A stretch of 64,000 bases of DNA from JAFDZW01 sp035632315 (GTDB lineage: Bacteria > Bacteroidota > Ignavibacteria > Palsa-1295), in NCBI GenBank assembly GCA_035632315.1, contig DASQGZ010000010.1, positions 1 through 64,000 of the forward strand, read 5' to 3'. A program made the translations under genes and the position numbers. Every line of letters starts with the position of its first letter. Position 1 is the stretch's first letter. The notes below the pieces were generated by a model. That model saw only the letters and a program-made list of their open reading frames with translations, was not told the origin of the DNA and made no database searches. This document shows positions 26,046-35,275 of this stretch, in pieces.

Positions 26046-26100
26046 ACGGGCAACAAACGCGCCGGATTTGTGTTTTATTGTTTTACTAAAAGATAAATAT

Positions 26101-27153
26101 ATGAAAAAAGTATTCTATATATTAATTGTCCTTCTCTGTGGATATGCAGTACCGGTGAACGCTCAAATTTTAGCTGAAATATTTCGCGATGTAGGTTGTG
26201 CGAACTGCCCTGTTCCAGATAGCGCATTTGAACAGTTTATTAATCTTCATCCTCAGTACAAAGTAATACCAGTTTATTTTCATAACGGGTTTACGGTTCC
26301 TAACGACGTGTTCTACCAAGCATGTAAGGCTGATGTTGACTTTCGAGACAGTTATTCTGGTACGGGTCTGTATAATATTTCCGCAGATCCGGCAGCTATT
26401 ATAAATGGATCAAAGCCTTTTCCTGATGAAAATCACGAGTCTTATTGGGTTGATGAGGTAAAAAGCGCGCCTGCACCACTGGCATCAGTTACTGTAACTG
26501 ATACAATGCAAGCTAATGGTAAGATATTAATACACATGCACGTTGAGAGCCAGGCTTCGGGGATTGCAGTAAAACCATATATCTTGCTCGTAGAATCGAA
26601 CTTATATTATGATAATCCGTACGGGTATGGCAAAGTACCTAATAACCTTTGGAATAATATCTTCAGAGGGATGATACCTGCAAAAAACGGCGGCGCTCAG
26701 TTTGCATTAGCCGGAGTAAATGATTTCTCGTATTCAGTTGATACAACAGGTAAAGGATGGAATATCCAAAATATGAAGATTGTGGCTATTGTCCAGGATG
26801 CGTTTGCTCAATCGGATAATACTTCTTATTTAATTTATGGTATTGCCCAAGCAAAGGTACCTCAAGCGGGGGTTTCGCCGGCAACGATTTATTCATCTTC
26901 CCTTGCCACTGTCACTCCCAATCCAGCATCGACACATACTACTATCCCATTCACACTCGCAAAATCATCTGTTGTGAATATTACCATCTCTGATGCACTC
27001 GGCAGAAATGTTGCAACAATTGCAAACGGAGTCTATGACGAGGGCAGCAACAGCGTTATGTTCATTCCAACCGAACATATTGCCGGGGTCTATTTTGTGA
27101 CGATGAGAATAGATGGAGAGTTCGCGGGGACGCAAAAAATAATCTTCGAATAG
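26101..27153 (+). CDS. Omp28-like secreted protein with T9SS sorting domain
   Basis: A 350-residue secreted protein. Signal peptide MKKVFYILIVLLCGYAVPVNAQ. Residues about 25-115 resemble the thioredoxin-like region of Omp28-related proteins (AEIFRDVGCANCPVPDSAF, with a CANC pair and VIPVYFHNG). Residues about 270-350 are a type IX secretion C-terminal domain: VTPNPASTHTTIPFTL, VNITISDALGRNVATI and GVYFVTMRIDG. It should be exported through the outer membrane and may be surface-attached. The gene is A+T-rich relative to its neighbours. The CxxC suggests redox or metal binding, not proven. Confidence 0.8.
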   Translation: MKKVFYILIVLLCGYAVPVNAQILAEIFRDVGCANCPVPDSAFEQFINLHPQYKVIPVYFHNGFTVPNDVFYQACKADVDFRDSYSGTGLYNISADPAAIINGSKPFPDENHESYWVDEVKSAPAPLASVTVTDTMQANGKILIHMHVESQASGIAVKPYILLVESNLYYDNPYGYGKVPNNLWNNIFRGMIPAKNGGAQFALAGVNDFSYSVDTTGKGWNIQNMKIVAIVQDAFAQSDNTSYLIYGIAQAKVPQAGVSPATIYSSSLATVTPNPASTHTTIPFTLAKSSVVNITISDALGRNVATIANGVYDEGSNSVMFIPTEHIAGVYFVTMRIDGEFAGTQKIIFE

Positions 27154-27175
27154 CTGTACTTGTTTGCCAGCAGCT

Positions 27176-28336
27176 ATGCTCATTTCAGAACTCCTTGGCG
27201 CGCTTTCAAAGACATTTCCGCTTTCGTCGGCGGGGTATGAAAAGGATGCCGTCGGTCTTCAGATCGGCTATGATAACGGCGTCAAGCTCACTAAGGCGCT
27301 CATTGCGTATGAAGTGACAGATGAGGTCGCCACCGAAGCAATTGATATTGGCGCAAATCTTATCATTGCATATCACCCGCTGATATTTCCAAGCGTTTCT
27401 GCTATTACCGATACGACGCGAACGGGCGCGCTTACGAGACTGCTCATCAAAAAAAATATTGCACTCTACGTTCTTCATACGGCATTCGATGCTCACAGCG
27501 AACTCGGAACAAGCGCATTGATGGCTTCGGCTCTTGGGCTTGTGAACTGCAAAGCTCTCGCACCGCTCGACTCGCGTCTTGAAAAAATAATTGTCTTTGT
27601 GCCGACTGCGGATGCTGCGAAAGTGCAGGAAGCAATGTGGGCTGCCGGCGCAGGACATATCGGAAATTATGACGAAGCGTCATTTTCAGTAGAAGGCACA
27701 GGGACATTTCGCGGCAATGAAAAAGCAAATCCCGCGATCGGGGCAAAACTCGTCCGCGAAAATGTGGCTGAGTCGCGCATCGAGATGATCGTGGAGAAAT
27801 GGACGAGCGCCGCGGTTATTCGAGCAATGATGCAAGCGCACCCGTACGAAGAAGTTGCATACGACAGGTATCCGCTTTCGAACGAGCATCCAACATACGG
27901 CATGGGCACGATTGGAGAATTGCCGAACGAAATGAGCGTAAAGAATTTTCTCGATCTTACTGCTTCAACGTTTACGACTCCCGTGCTTCGCTATAATGAA
28001 GTATCAAGAGCACTTATCAGTCGAATTGCGCTTGTAGGCGGCGCAGGAATGGACTATTATTCCGCCGCATTGCGCGCCGGTGCGGATGCCTTTATCACCT
28101 CGGATATTCGTTACCACGACTTCTATAAAGCCAAGCACGATGGGCTATTACTCGTTGATGCTGGGCATGCCGAAACCGAACGGTTTGTTCGTCGCGGAAT
28201 GTATAATGCCGTCAACGGTGTTTATAAGTCCGTAGATTTGCACCGAGAGATTGGTGACTCCTTCGTTGTGGAGTCCCGCACCGAGCCGAATGCCGTGCAA
28301 TATTATCTCTACGATAGAAAGCCTGAAAATTTGTGA
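27176..28336 (+). CDS. Nif3-like dinuclear metal centre protein
   Basis: A 386-residue protein of the YqfO/Nif3 family, which forms toroidal hexamers with a two-metal site; its cellular role is not settled. Metal-site segments are NLIIAYHPLIF, YVLHTAFDAH and, at the C-terminal half, DAFITSDIRYHDFYKAK and LLVDAGHAETE. The middle insert (about residues 130-230) is the PII/CutA-like domain of the long subgroup. ATG 27176 (MLISELLGAL) is preferred to TTG 27164. The stop overlaps the next start by 4 bp. Confidence 0.88.
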   Translation: MLISELLGALSKTFPLSSAGYEKDAVGLQIGYDNGVKLTKALIAYEVTDEVATEAIDIGANLIIAYHPLIFPSVSAITDTTRTGALTRLLIKKNIALYVLHTAFDAHSELGTSALMASALGLVNCKALAPLDSRLEKIIVFVPTADAAKVQEAMWAAGAGHIGNYDEASFSVEGTGTFRGNEKANPAIGAKLVRENVAESRIEMIVEKWTSAAVIRAMMQAHPYEEVAYDRYPLSNEHPTYGMGTIGELPNEMSVKNFLDLTASTFTTPVLRYNEVSRALISRIALVGGAGMDYYSAALRAGADAFITSDIRYHDFYKAKHDGLLLVDAGHAETERFVRRGMYNAVNGVYKSVDLHREIGDSFVVESRTEPNAVQYYLYDRKPENL

Positions 28337-29097
28337 ACGATACATTAATAGGATTATACGAATTACAACACGTCGATACCGAACTCGATGAACTCATCGC
28401 CAGCCGCGGGGAATTACCGTTGCGTGTCGATGAAATGCGCGAAGCGCTCGTCGAGCGGGAGAATATTCTTTCGGATATAGAACGCTTCATCCACGAGCGT
28501 GAATCGCAACTGCGCTCGATCGAATCGGATGTGCAGGATTCGCGGGAGAAACTCGAAAAATATAAGAGCCAGCAATTCGACGTTAAGACTACGCGCGAAT
28601 ACGATGCGATCACATTCCAGATCGAAGACGCGAACCGCCGCCTCAATGAAGGCTTAGAACAGATGGGGCGTCATTCGGTGGAGCTCGAGAATGCACGTAC
28701 CGATGCCGATGCCGCGCGCGCCGATGTAACCGGTTTGAAAACGGAATTCGACGAGTCGAAAAAAATGCTCGACGAGATGCTTGCCGAAACTGCCGAAGAA
28801 GAAAAAGCCCTCTTGGCAAAACGCACTGTCGTCGTCGGGAAGGTCGATGCGAATTTTCTTGCAATGTACGAGCGCGTTCGTCCGGCAAAGAACGGATTGG
28901 CAGTCGTTGCAGTACATTCCGGCGTATGCGGCGGATGCTACAATGCGATCCCGCGTCAGCTGGTGCTCGAACTCAACCGAGGCGGCAAACACACCGTTTG
29001 CGAGTATTGCGGGCGCATCATCGTCGGCGAACCGATCGCTGCCGCGGTCGACGGCGAGGCGCAGCCCGTCAGCCACGAAGTCGAAGAAGAAGAGTGA
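28333..29097 (+). CDS. C4 zinc-ribbon coiled-coil protein (DUF164 type)
   Basis: A 254-residue protein with a long coiled coil (about residues 10-170, rich in Glu, Arg and Leu) and a C-terminal zinc ribbon made by CGGCYNAIP and CEYCGRIIVGE. This is the COG1579 family, thought to bind nucleic acid. GTG 28333 overlaps the Nif3-like stop (GTGA). The Nif3-like, zinc-ribbon and rnpB order recurs in many bacteria. The tail is very acidic (EEEE). Confidence 0.88.
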   Translation: MNDTLIGLYELQHVDTELDELIASRGELPLRVDEMREALVERENILSDIERFIHERESQLRSIESDVQDSREKLEKYKSQQFDVKTTREYDAITFQIEDANRRLNEGLEQMGRHSVELENARTDADAARADVTGLKTEFDESKKMLDEMLAETAEEEKALLAKRTVVVGKVDANFLAMYERVRPAKNGLAVVAVHSGVCGGCYNAIPRQLVLELNRGGKHTVCEYCGRIIVGEPIAAAVDGEAQPVSHEVEEEE

Positions 29098-29100
29098 TTA

Positions 29101-29130
29101 CTGGCCACCAGCCACTGATCACTGACCACT
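29101..29130. repeat. CACTGATCACTGACCACT-type dispersed repeat
   Basis: Units of 8-10 bases (GGCCACCAGCCACTGATC, ACTGACCACT) fill the 39 bp between the zinc-ribbon gene and rnpB. Similar runs lie at 30950-31042 and 37497-37527. Confidence 0.65.
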
Positions 29131-29136
29131 AATTTT

Positions 29137-29524
29137 ACTTGCCATCGGACGGTCGCATATAGCAATATATGAGGAAAGTCCGAACTCCGAAGAGCAGCGT
29201 GCCTCACAAGGTGTTTGAAAAAATACGCAAGTGAGGGCAGCAGAAGACAATCGAAAGAGAATATTCTGCTGACAGCGCAGTATCACAGAAAAGCAAACCT
29301 CCTGTGTCATATCAGGGAAGGGTGAAACGGCGGTGTAAGAGACCACCGCGCATATTGTAAAATATGCGGACACGATAAACCTCACGCGGAGCAAGACCAT
29401 GTATGCAATCTGTCAGTAATGACGCCTGCGGCTCGCAGGTTATGATTGCGGGTAGGTCGCCAAGATAAATGACCGTCTCCTATCGAAAGATAGACAGACA
29501 GAATTCGGCTTACAGATGGCAAGT
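29137..29524 (+). ncRNA. rnpB: RNase P RNA, bacterial class A
   Basis: The catalytic RNA that trims the 5' ends of tRNA precursors. Helix P1 is a perfect 10-bp pair between ACTTGCCATC at the 5' end and GATGGCAAGT at the 3' end. Universal blocks are present: GAGGAAAGTCCGAACTCC near the start, AGGGTGAAACGGCGGTGTAA, AAACCTCACGCGGAGCAAGA, and ACAGAATTCGGCTTACAG near the end. A terminator follows at 29535. Confidence 0.97.
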
Positions 29525-29534
29525 TGATTGTTTA

Positions 29535-29563
29535 GCCGCCTCAGATATTGAGGCGGCTTTTTC
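29535..29563 (+). terminator. Rho-independent terminator of rnpB
   Basis: GCCGCCTCA and TGAGGCGGC form a 9-bp stem with a 5-base loop (29535-29557), followed by five T residues. Confidence 0.9.
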
Positions 29564-29580
29564 ATAACGAATAATTAGTG

Positions 29581-29684
29581 ATGTCATTGCGAGGAGGACG
29601 ATAGTCCGACGAAGCAATCTAAGATCTTGAAAACGAATTGCATGATCAAGATTTTAGATTACTTCGCTTCGCTCTCAATGACAT
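29581..29684. repeat. Interspersed palindromic element (TGTCATTGCGAG type)
   Basis: Outer arms ATGTCATTG (29581-29589) and CAATGACAT (29676-29684) pair perfectly. Inner arms CGAAGCAATCT (29610-29620) and AGATTACTTCG (29656-29666) pair with one mismatch. Elements built from TGTCATTGCGAG and GAAGCAATCT are a widely seen class of bacterial interspersed repeats. It ends 11 bp before the MFS gene. Confidence 0.75.
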
Positions 29685-29695
29685 CGTTGTAAAAA

Positions 29696-30961
29696 GTGAA
29701 CCGCCCATCCAAATCGCACGATCCCTACGCCGTCCTTCGCGTCCGAGATTTTCGGTTCTTTCTCTATGCACGATTGGCGATGACGATCGCATTCCAAATG
29801 GAAGAGGTCATTCTCGGATGGCAGATCTTTGCGTTGACGAAAGACCCGCTCTCACTGGGTATCATTGCACTTGTCGGTGCATTGCCGGCACTCGTATTAT
29901 TATTATACACGGGTCATCTTTCGGATAGAAAGAATCGTCGGACGATCTCGCTCATCTCGCTCGTTGTGTTCGTGCTCTGCGCGATCGCATTTTATCAAGT
30001 GTCATTTCATATCGAGTCGATTTACAGCCGCTTCGGAGTGATGCCTTTTTATTCGATCATGTTCATTTCCGGAACGGCGTCGGCATTCTTTAGTCCGGCA
30101 ATTATTTCTTTTGGCACACAATTGATCTCGTCCGAACAATATGCTGCAGCTTCGGCGTGGCGAAGTTCGACCTGGCAAACAGGAGCGATCATCGGTCCGG
30201 CGTTAGGCGGATTACTTTACGGATTTGTCGGTGCGAAGGGAGGCTATGTTGTGATAGCCGCATTATTTTTTCTCTCATTCATCTGGATATTTTTCATTCC
30301 GAGCAGAGGCGTCCCCCAATCGAATGCGCAGGAAAGCATTGTCCAAAGTTTGAAAGAGGGGATCAAATTTGTTTTTAGAAATCAAGTCATTGTCGGTGCA
30401 TTATCGCTCGATCTGTTTGCTGTTCTCTTCGGCGGAGCGGTAGCGATGCTGCCGGTATATGCGAGTGATATACTCAAGATCGGTCCCGAAGGACTCGGTT
30501 TGCTCAGGGCAGCGCCGTCTGTTGGCGCTGTCATCGTCGCTCTTTGGATGGCGCATAAACCGCTTTCTGGAGAAATCGGAAAAAAATTATTTGTCGCTGT
30601 AACAGCCTTTGGCATTACTATTATCGTCTTTGGAATATCAGAGAACGTATATCTTTCCGTTGCGATGCTTGCTCTTGGGGGAGCATTCGATTCGGTGAGC
30701 GTGATCATTCGTTCGACTCTATTGAATCTTTCGACGCCGAATGAAATGCGCGGCAGAGTTGAGGCAGTGAACTTGATGTTTATCGGTTCCTCGAATGAGA
30801 TCGGGGCGTTCGAGTCTGGTGTTGCGGCGAAGGTAATGCGTGTTGTGCCGTCGGTCGTCTTCGGGGGATGTATGACGCTGGTTTCGGTGTTTACGACGGC
30901 GCGGCTTGCGCCGGTGCTGCGAAAACTGAAGTACGAAGAATTGGTGAGTAGTGGTCAGTGA
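29696..30961 (+). CDS. Major facilitator superfamily transporter
   Basis: A 421-residue carrier with about 12 membrane segments and a soluble N-terminus (NRPSKSHDPYAVLRVRDFR). The motif-A-type loop GHLSDRKNRRT lies after segment 2. The general style (EVILGWQIFALTKDPLSLGI; FVFRNQVIVGALSLDLFAVLFGG) is that of the enterobactin/bacteriocin-exporter-like branch of efflux MFS proteins. The substrate is unknown. The last codons and stop lie in a dispersed repeat, so the very C-terminus (LVSSGQ) is repeat-derived. GTG start at 29696. Confidence 0.85.
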   Translation: MNRPSKSHDPYAVLRVRDFRFFLYARLAMTIAFQMEEVILGWQIFALTKDPLSLGIIALVGALPALVLLLYTGHLSDRKNRRTISLISLVVFVLCAIAFYQVSFHIESIYSRFGVMPFYSIMFISGTASAFFSPAIISFGTQLISSEQYAAASAWRSSTWQTGAIIGPALGGLLYGFVGAKGGYVVIAALFFLSFIWIFFIPSRGVPQSNAQESIVQSLKEGIKFVFRNQVIVGALSLDLFAVLFGGAVAMLPVYASDILKIGPEGLGLLRAAPSVGAVIVALWMAHKPLSGEIGKKLFVAVTAFGITIIVFGISENVYLSVAMLALGGAFDSVSVIIRSTLLNLSTPNEMRGRVEAVNLMFIGSSNEIGAFESGVAAKVMRVVPSVVFGGCMTLVSVFTTARLAPVLRKLKYEELVSSGQ

Positions 30962-31042
30962 CCAGTGGTAAGTGGCCAGCACAAGTTCAAGCTTCAAGTA
31001 TCTGCGCATTACTGACCACTGGACACTGATCACTGACCACTG
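30950..31042. repeat. CACTGATCACTGACCACTG-type dispersed repeats
   Basis: Two blocks (GTGGTCAGTGACCAGTGG near 30950 and GACACTGATCACTGACCACT near 31021) flank 40 bp of unrelated sequence. The first contains the MFS stop codon and the second ends just before the ATG at 31047. Confidence 0.65.
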
Positions 31043-31046
31043 AAAA

Positions 31047-31364
31047 ATGACTCGACTCGAAAAACTACAAGAGCTTCTGAAATCCGACCCGGCGGATAGC
31101 TTTACCCGTTATGCCATCGGATTGGAATATCGCGGGATGAAAGATTATCCGGCGGCGATCAAGGTGCTCGAAGATCTGCGCCGCGAAGATCCGCATTATC
31201 TCGCGACATATTATCAGCTTGCGGATTGCTACCGAGAGACGGGTGATAATAACAATGCGATCGAGTGTTACAAACAGGGAATATCCGTCGCACGGGCCGC
31301 GAACGATACGCATACGATGTCGGAATTGCAGGCGGCAATGGACGATTTAGAAGATGGAATGTAA
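31047..31364 (+). CDS. Small TPR protein
   Basis: A 105-residue soluble protein with about two and a half tetratricopeptide repeats (DSFTRYAIGLEYRGMKDYPAAI, YLATYYQLADCYRETGDNNNAIECY). It probably serves as a protein-binding adaptor. No partner is indicated beyond close spacing (19 bp) to pyrE. Confidence 0.8.
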   Translation: MTRLEKLQELLKSDPADSFTRYAIGLEYRGMKDYPAAIKVLEDLRREDPHYLATYYQLADCYRETGDNNNAIECYKQGISVARAANDTHTMSELQAAMDDLEDGM

Positions 31365-31383
31365 AATGTAAAATTGGAATACG

Positions 31384-32019
31384 ATGACGGCAGTAGAATT
31401 TTTTATTAAACACGATGTACTTCAATTTGGAGACTTCACGCTCAAGAGCGGACGCAAGTCGCCGTATTTTTTTAATACCGGTCGGCTTTGCACCGGCGAA
31501 CAGCTTGCAGAACTTGGCAAACTCTATGCCGATCTGATCACAAGCACCTCTTCGTTTGCAGACGCCACAGTGATCTTCGGTTCTGCATATAAAGGCATTC
31601 CCATCTCTGTTTCAACCGCGATCGCTCTTTCGACTCATCACAACAAACATAATATCCGTTCGGTCAGTGATCGCAAAGAAGCAAAGACACACGGCGATGC
31701 GAGCGCATTTCTCGGCGTGCTGAATCCTGACGATAAAGTTGTGATCGTTGACGATGTGATCACGACCGGGGGCACGAAATATGAATCGATCGAGAAATTA
31801 ACCCAAGCAGGTTGCACAGTGCTTGGTGTGGTGATCGCATTCGATCGGATGGAGCCGGTGTCCGTGTCCGGTCTGAGCGCGCGTGAAGAATTTGAGAAGG
31901 CGAGCAGTGTGAAAGTGTTGTCGTTATGTACTGTCAATGATGTTGTTAGTGCCAGAAAAGATTTCGCTCCGAAATATGAAGAGTATATCGGTAAGGTTCG
32001 TTCTGAATTGAAGAGTTAG
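31384..32019 (+). CDS. pyrE: Orotate phosphoribosyltransferase
   Basis: A 211-residue enzyme of pyrimidine synthesis that makes OMP from orotate and PRPP. DFTLKSGRKSPYFFNTGR binds orotate. VVIVDDVITTGGTKYESI is the PRPP-binding signature. Length and FFNTG place it in the longer proteobacterial/fungal-type branch. mnmA follows after 92 bp. Confidence 0.95.
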   Translation: MTAVEFFIKHDVLQFGDFTLKSGRKSPYFFNTGRLCTGEQLAELGKLYADLITSTSSFADATVIFGSAYKGIPISVSTAIALSTHHNKHNIRSVSDRKEAKTHGDASAFLGVLNPDDKVVIVDDVITTGGTKYESIEKLTQAGCTVLGVVIAFDRMEPVSVSGLSAREEFEKASSVKVLSLCTVNDVVSARKDFAPKYEEYIGKVRSELKS

Positions 32020-32111
32020 AAAACGGAACGCGGATTGGGCGGATTAGGCAGATATTCGCGGATTAAGACTGTTCTGAACGGCGAGTCCTTCCTCCTTGTT
32101 TAACACCCTGT

Positions 32112-33203
32112 ATGGCACGAGTACTGCTCGGAATGAGCGGAGGGCTTGATTCTTCGGTAGCGGCACTACTTCTGAAAGAAGCAGGGCACGACGTGATCGG
32201 GATGACGATCAAGACCTATGATTACGACGACGTCGCAGGAAGTAATCCGGCGAACGATACCTCGTGCTGTTCACTCGACGGTATAAACGATGCACGTTCG
32301 GTTGCGATGATGCTCGGTTTTCCGCATTATGTGACCGACCTGACAAAAGAATTTGGTTCGAAGATCATAGATTATTTCAAAGAGACATACCTCGAAGGCG
32401 AGACGCCGAATCCGTGCGTAAAATGTAATCGCGAGATCAAATGGGGCGCAATGCTTCGCAAAGCTGACGCGCTTGGCTGCGATTACATTGCGACCGGGCA
32501 TTACGTTCATCTTCGCGAAGAGAACGGGCGAATGATCTTATCGCGCTCACGCGACGCATCGAAAGATCAAAGCTACGCCCTTTGGGCTGTGCGCGATGAA
32601 CATTTGAAGCGGACACTCTTTCCACTTGCAGGATATACGAAAGAAGAAATTCGTGAGATCGCACGCAAGTACAATCTCCCGGTTGCAGGCAAGCGCGAGA
32701 GCTATGAGATCTGTTTCGTGAGCGATAACGATTATCGCCGCTTCCTTCGCGAGAATGTTCCGAACATAGAATTAAAAGCGCCGAAAGGAAAATTTATTTT
32801 TCACGATGAGCCCGTCGGTGAGCATGACGGTGTGCCATTCTATACGATCGGCCAGCGCAAGGGACTTGGGTTGAGTTTGCCGTCGCATCCTGAACCGCTG
32901 TATGTGACAGGGCTTGATGTGATCAACAACACGGTCATTCTCGGTGACGATGAAGAACTTTTAACGAAACAACTCACAGCGCATTCGGTAAACTTTATCA
33001 AGTACGCCGAATTGCCTGTGGACGGAATCAGAGTAACGGCAAAGATCCGTTACAAAGATGAAGGCGCATCCGCGATGGCATACCCCGAAGACAATTCGAG
33101 AATGCGAGTTGTCTTTGACGAGGACCGCCGTGCGATTACGCCCGGACAATCGGTCGTTCTCTATGATGGCGACGATGTTGTCGGCGGTGGAATAATTGAA
33201 TAA
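32112..33203 (+). CDS. mnmA: tRNA-specific 2-thiouridylase MnmA
   Basis: A 363-residue ATP-dependent enzyme that adds sulfur to U34 of tRNA Lys, Glu and Gln. The PP-loop is SGGLDSS (9-15). The catalytic cysteines are Cys102 (NPCVKCNREIKWG) and Cys201 (KRESYEICFVSDNDYRRFL). GQRKGLGLS marks the central domain. Sulfur reaches MnmA from IscS, encoded in this window, directly or by relay, so the isc operon and this gene are functionally linked. Confidence 0.95.
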   Translation: MARVLLGMSGGLDSSVAALLLKEAGHDVIGMTIKTYDYDDVAGSNPANDTSCCSLDGINDARSVAMMLGFPHYVTDLTKEFGSKIIDYFKETYLEGETPNPCVKCNREIKWGAMLRKADALGCDYIATGHYVHLREENGRMILSRSRDASKDQSYALWAVRDEHLKRTLFPLAGYTKEEIREIARKYNLPVAGKRESYEICFVSDNDYRRFLRENVPNIELKAPKGKFIFHDEPVGEHDGVPFYTIGQRKGLGLSLPSHPEPLYVTGLDVINNTVILGDDEELLTKQLTAHSVNFIKYAELPVDGIRVTAKIRYKDEGASAMAYPEDNSRMRVVFDEDRRAITPGQSVVLYDGDDVVGGGIIE

Positions 33204-33211
33204 GATCATGT

Positions 33212-33724
33212 ATGCGTAGAATTTATCTTTTGGTTGTTTCAGTTGCGCTCGCAATTACTGCAGCTGCATGTAACAATGGTGTCGAGCCGTTTTTGCCGCT
33301 TGTTAATAATGAGATGCGTGCTTCGATCTCAGACTACGGGACATTCGACTCCAAGCCCGATGTCAATACCCAATTCGACGGATCGAACTACATCCTCAAA
33401 GCTCCGATCTTGGGCGAGAGCGGCAGCGATACGCTTGTCCTGACGCTGGTCATTCCGAAGCGGGACACTATCCCATATACGATTGCTGTCGAGAACGATG
33501 CTGCTGCGCAGATAGACTTGTGCGTACAGCAGCAAAGCGGGTCGTGTATAAATTTCGATGCAAAACAAGGCCTTGGCTCAGCGGCTATTACGGTTAACAG
33601 CATCACGACCGACGCCAGCGGTCGTATCATGCAAGGGACCTTTAGCGGAATACTTCAGCCTTCGTCAACACCGGGCACTGCGCGGACTATTACAAACGGT
33701 GAGTTCAAAATAATTCTTCCGTGA
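33212..33724 (+). CDS. Lipoprotein of unknown function
   Basis: A 170-residue lipoprotein: leader MRRIYLLVVSVALAITAAAC with lipobox TAAAC (Cys20). The mature part is beta-rich, ends in TRTITNGEFKIILP, and resembles in outline the DUF6252-type lipoproteins of Bacteroidota. Its stop overlaps the GTG start of the carboxylase gene by 4 bp, which implies co-translation with a cytoplasmic enzyme of unrelated role. Confidence 0.7.
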   Translation: MRRIYLLVVSVALAITAAACNNGVEPFLPLVNNEMRASISDYGTFDSKPDVNTQFDGSNYILKAPILGESGSDTLVLTLVIPKRDTIPYTIAVENDAAAQIDLCVQQQSGSCINFDAKQGLGSAAITVNSITTDASGRIMQGTFSGILQPSSTPGTARTITNGEFKIILP

Positions 33725-35265
33725 CGGTTAACCAAGCACTCCTCGAACAACTTCGCGCCGAAGCACTTCTTGGCGGCGGAGCAAAACGCATCGAAGATCA
33801 ACATAACAAAGGCAAACTCACCGCGCGCGAACGTATCACGCTGTTAGTTGACGAAGGGACGTTCGAAGAATTCGATATGTTTGCCCGGCACCGCTCGAGC
33901 GAATTCGGTCTTGAGAAAAATCGTCCGCTCGGCGATGGAGTTGTGACGGGATGCGGGAAGATCTTTGGCAGGACAGTTTTTATCTTCAGTCAGGATTTCA
34001 CGGTATTTGGCGGTTCTCTTTCAGAAGTACATGCGGAGAAGATCGTAAAAGTGATGGAGATGGCGATGAAGGTCGGGGCACCGATCATCGGCCTTAACGA
34101 TTCCGGAGGTGCGCGCATTCAAGAAGGTGTTGTTTCTCTTGGCGGGTATGCAGATATTTTTTTACTGAATACGCTTGCATCCGGAGTCGTGCCGCAAATA
34201 TCTGCGATCCTCGGTCCGTGTGCGGGCGGTGCAGTGTATTCGCCGGCGATCACCGATTTTGTCTGGATGGTCGAAAGCACGAGCTATATGTTCGTCACGG
34301 GACCGAATGTCGTAAAGACCGTCACGCACGAAGATGTTACCAGCGAAGAGCTCGGTGGTGCTGATACACACGCGCAAAAATCGGGTGTCGCACATTTTGC
34401 TGCTGCGAACGAACTCGAATGTCTTAAAAGCATTCGCAAACTCGTCACATATATTCCGCAGAACAATAAAGAAAAAGCTCCGGCGCTGAGCTCGAGCGAT
34501 GAAGCTTCTCGGCGCTGCACAAAACTTGCCGATATTATCCCCGATCATCCGAACAAGCCGTACGATATGAAGCTCGTGATCGAAGATGTTGTCGATCGCG
34601 AAAGCTTCTTTGAAGTACATCGTGACTTTGCGGCAAATATTATTGTCGGTTTTGCGCGTATTGATGGCACGTCGGTCGGCATTGTAGCAAACCAGCCGAT
34701 GTCGATGGCGGGTGTACTCGATATTGACGCAAGTGTAAAGGGTGCACGTTTCGTGCGCTTTTGCGATGCGTTTAACATCCCACTAATTGTGTTCGAAGAT
34801 GTGCCGGGATTTTTGCCGGGGACAGATCAGGAGTGGCGCGGCATCATTCGTCATGGTGCGAAATTACTGTATGCATTTGCCGAAGCGACGGTGCCGAAAG
34901 TAACGATCATCACGCGCAAAGCCTACGGCGGCGCATATGACGTGATGAACTCGAAACATATTCGCGGCGATATGAACTATGCATGGCCGACTGCCGAGAT
35001 CGCCGTGATGGGGCCGAAAGGCGCGGTTGAAATTATTTTCAAAAAAGAGATCGCCGAAGCAAGCGACCCCGCAAAACGCGAAGAAGAGCTTATCGAAGAT
35101 TACCGAAATAAATTTGCTTCGCCGTTCGCAGCGGCAGAGCGCGGATATATTGACGATGTCATCGAGCCTGCCGATACACGGCTTCGGCTGGTTCGTGCAT
35201 TGCAGATACTCTCGACAAAAACCGACACAAATCCCTGGCGCAAGCATGGGAATATCCCGTTGTAA
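33721..35265 (+). CDS. Acyl-CoA carboxylase beta subunit (propionyl-CoA carboxylase type)
   Basis: A 514-residue biotin-dependent carboxyltransferase subunit that moves CO2 from biotin to an acyl-CoA, most likely propionyl-CoA. The N-terminal part has GKLTARERITLLVDEGTFEE and GLNDSGGARIQEGV (acyl-CoA oxyanion hole). The C-terminal half has DVPGFLPGTDQE and RKAYGGAYDVMNSK. The biotin carboxylase and biotin carrier subunits are not adjacent. A close alternative is the carboxyltransferase of methylmalonyl-CoA decarboxylase. Confidence 0.88.
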   Translation: MTVNQALLEQLRAEALLGGGAKRIEDQHNKGKLTARERITLLVDEGTFEEFDMFARHRSSEFGLEKNRPLGDGVVTGCGKIFGRTVFIFSQDFTVFGGSLSEVHAEKIVKVMEMAMKVGAPIIGLNDSGGARIQEGVVSLGGYADIFLLNTLASGVVPQISAILGPCAGGAVYSPAITDFVWMVESTSYMFVTGPNVVKTVTHEDVTSEELGGADTHAQKSGVAHFAAANELECLKSIRKLVTYIPQNNKEKAPALSSSDEASRRCTKLADIIPDHPNKPYDMKLVIEDVVDRESFFEVHRDFAANIIVGFARIDGTSVGIVANQPMSMAGVLDIDASVKGARFVRFCDAFNIPLIVFEDVPGFLPGTDQEWRGIIRHGAKLLYAFAEATVPKVTIITRKAYGGAYDVMNSKHIRGDMNYAWPTAEIAVMGPKGAVEIIFKKEIAEASDPAKREEELIEDYRNKFASPFAAAERGYIDDVIEPADTRLRLVRALQILSTKTDTNPWRKHGNIPL

Positions 35266-35275
35266 AAAAAATTAA

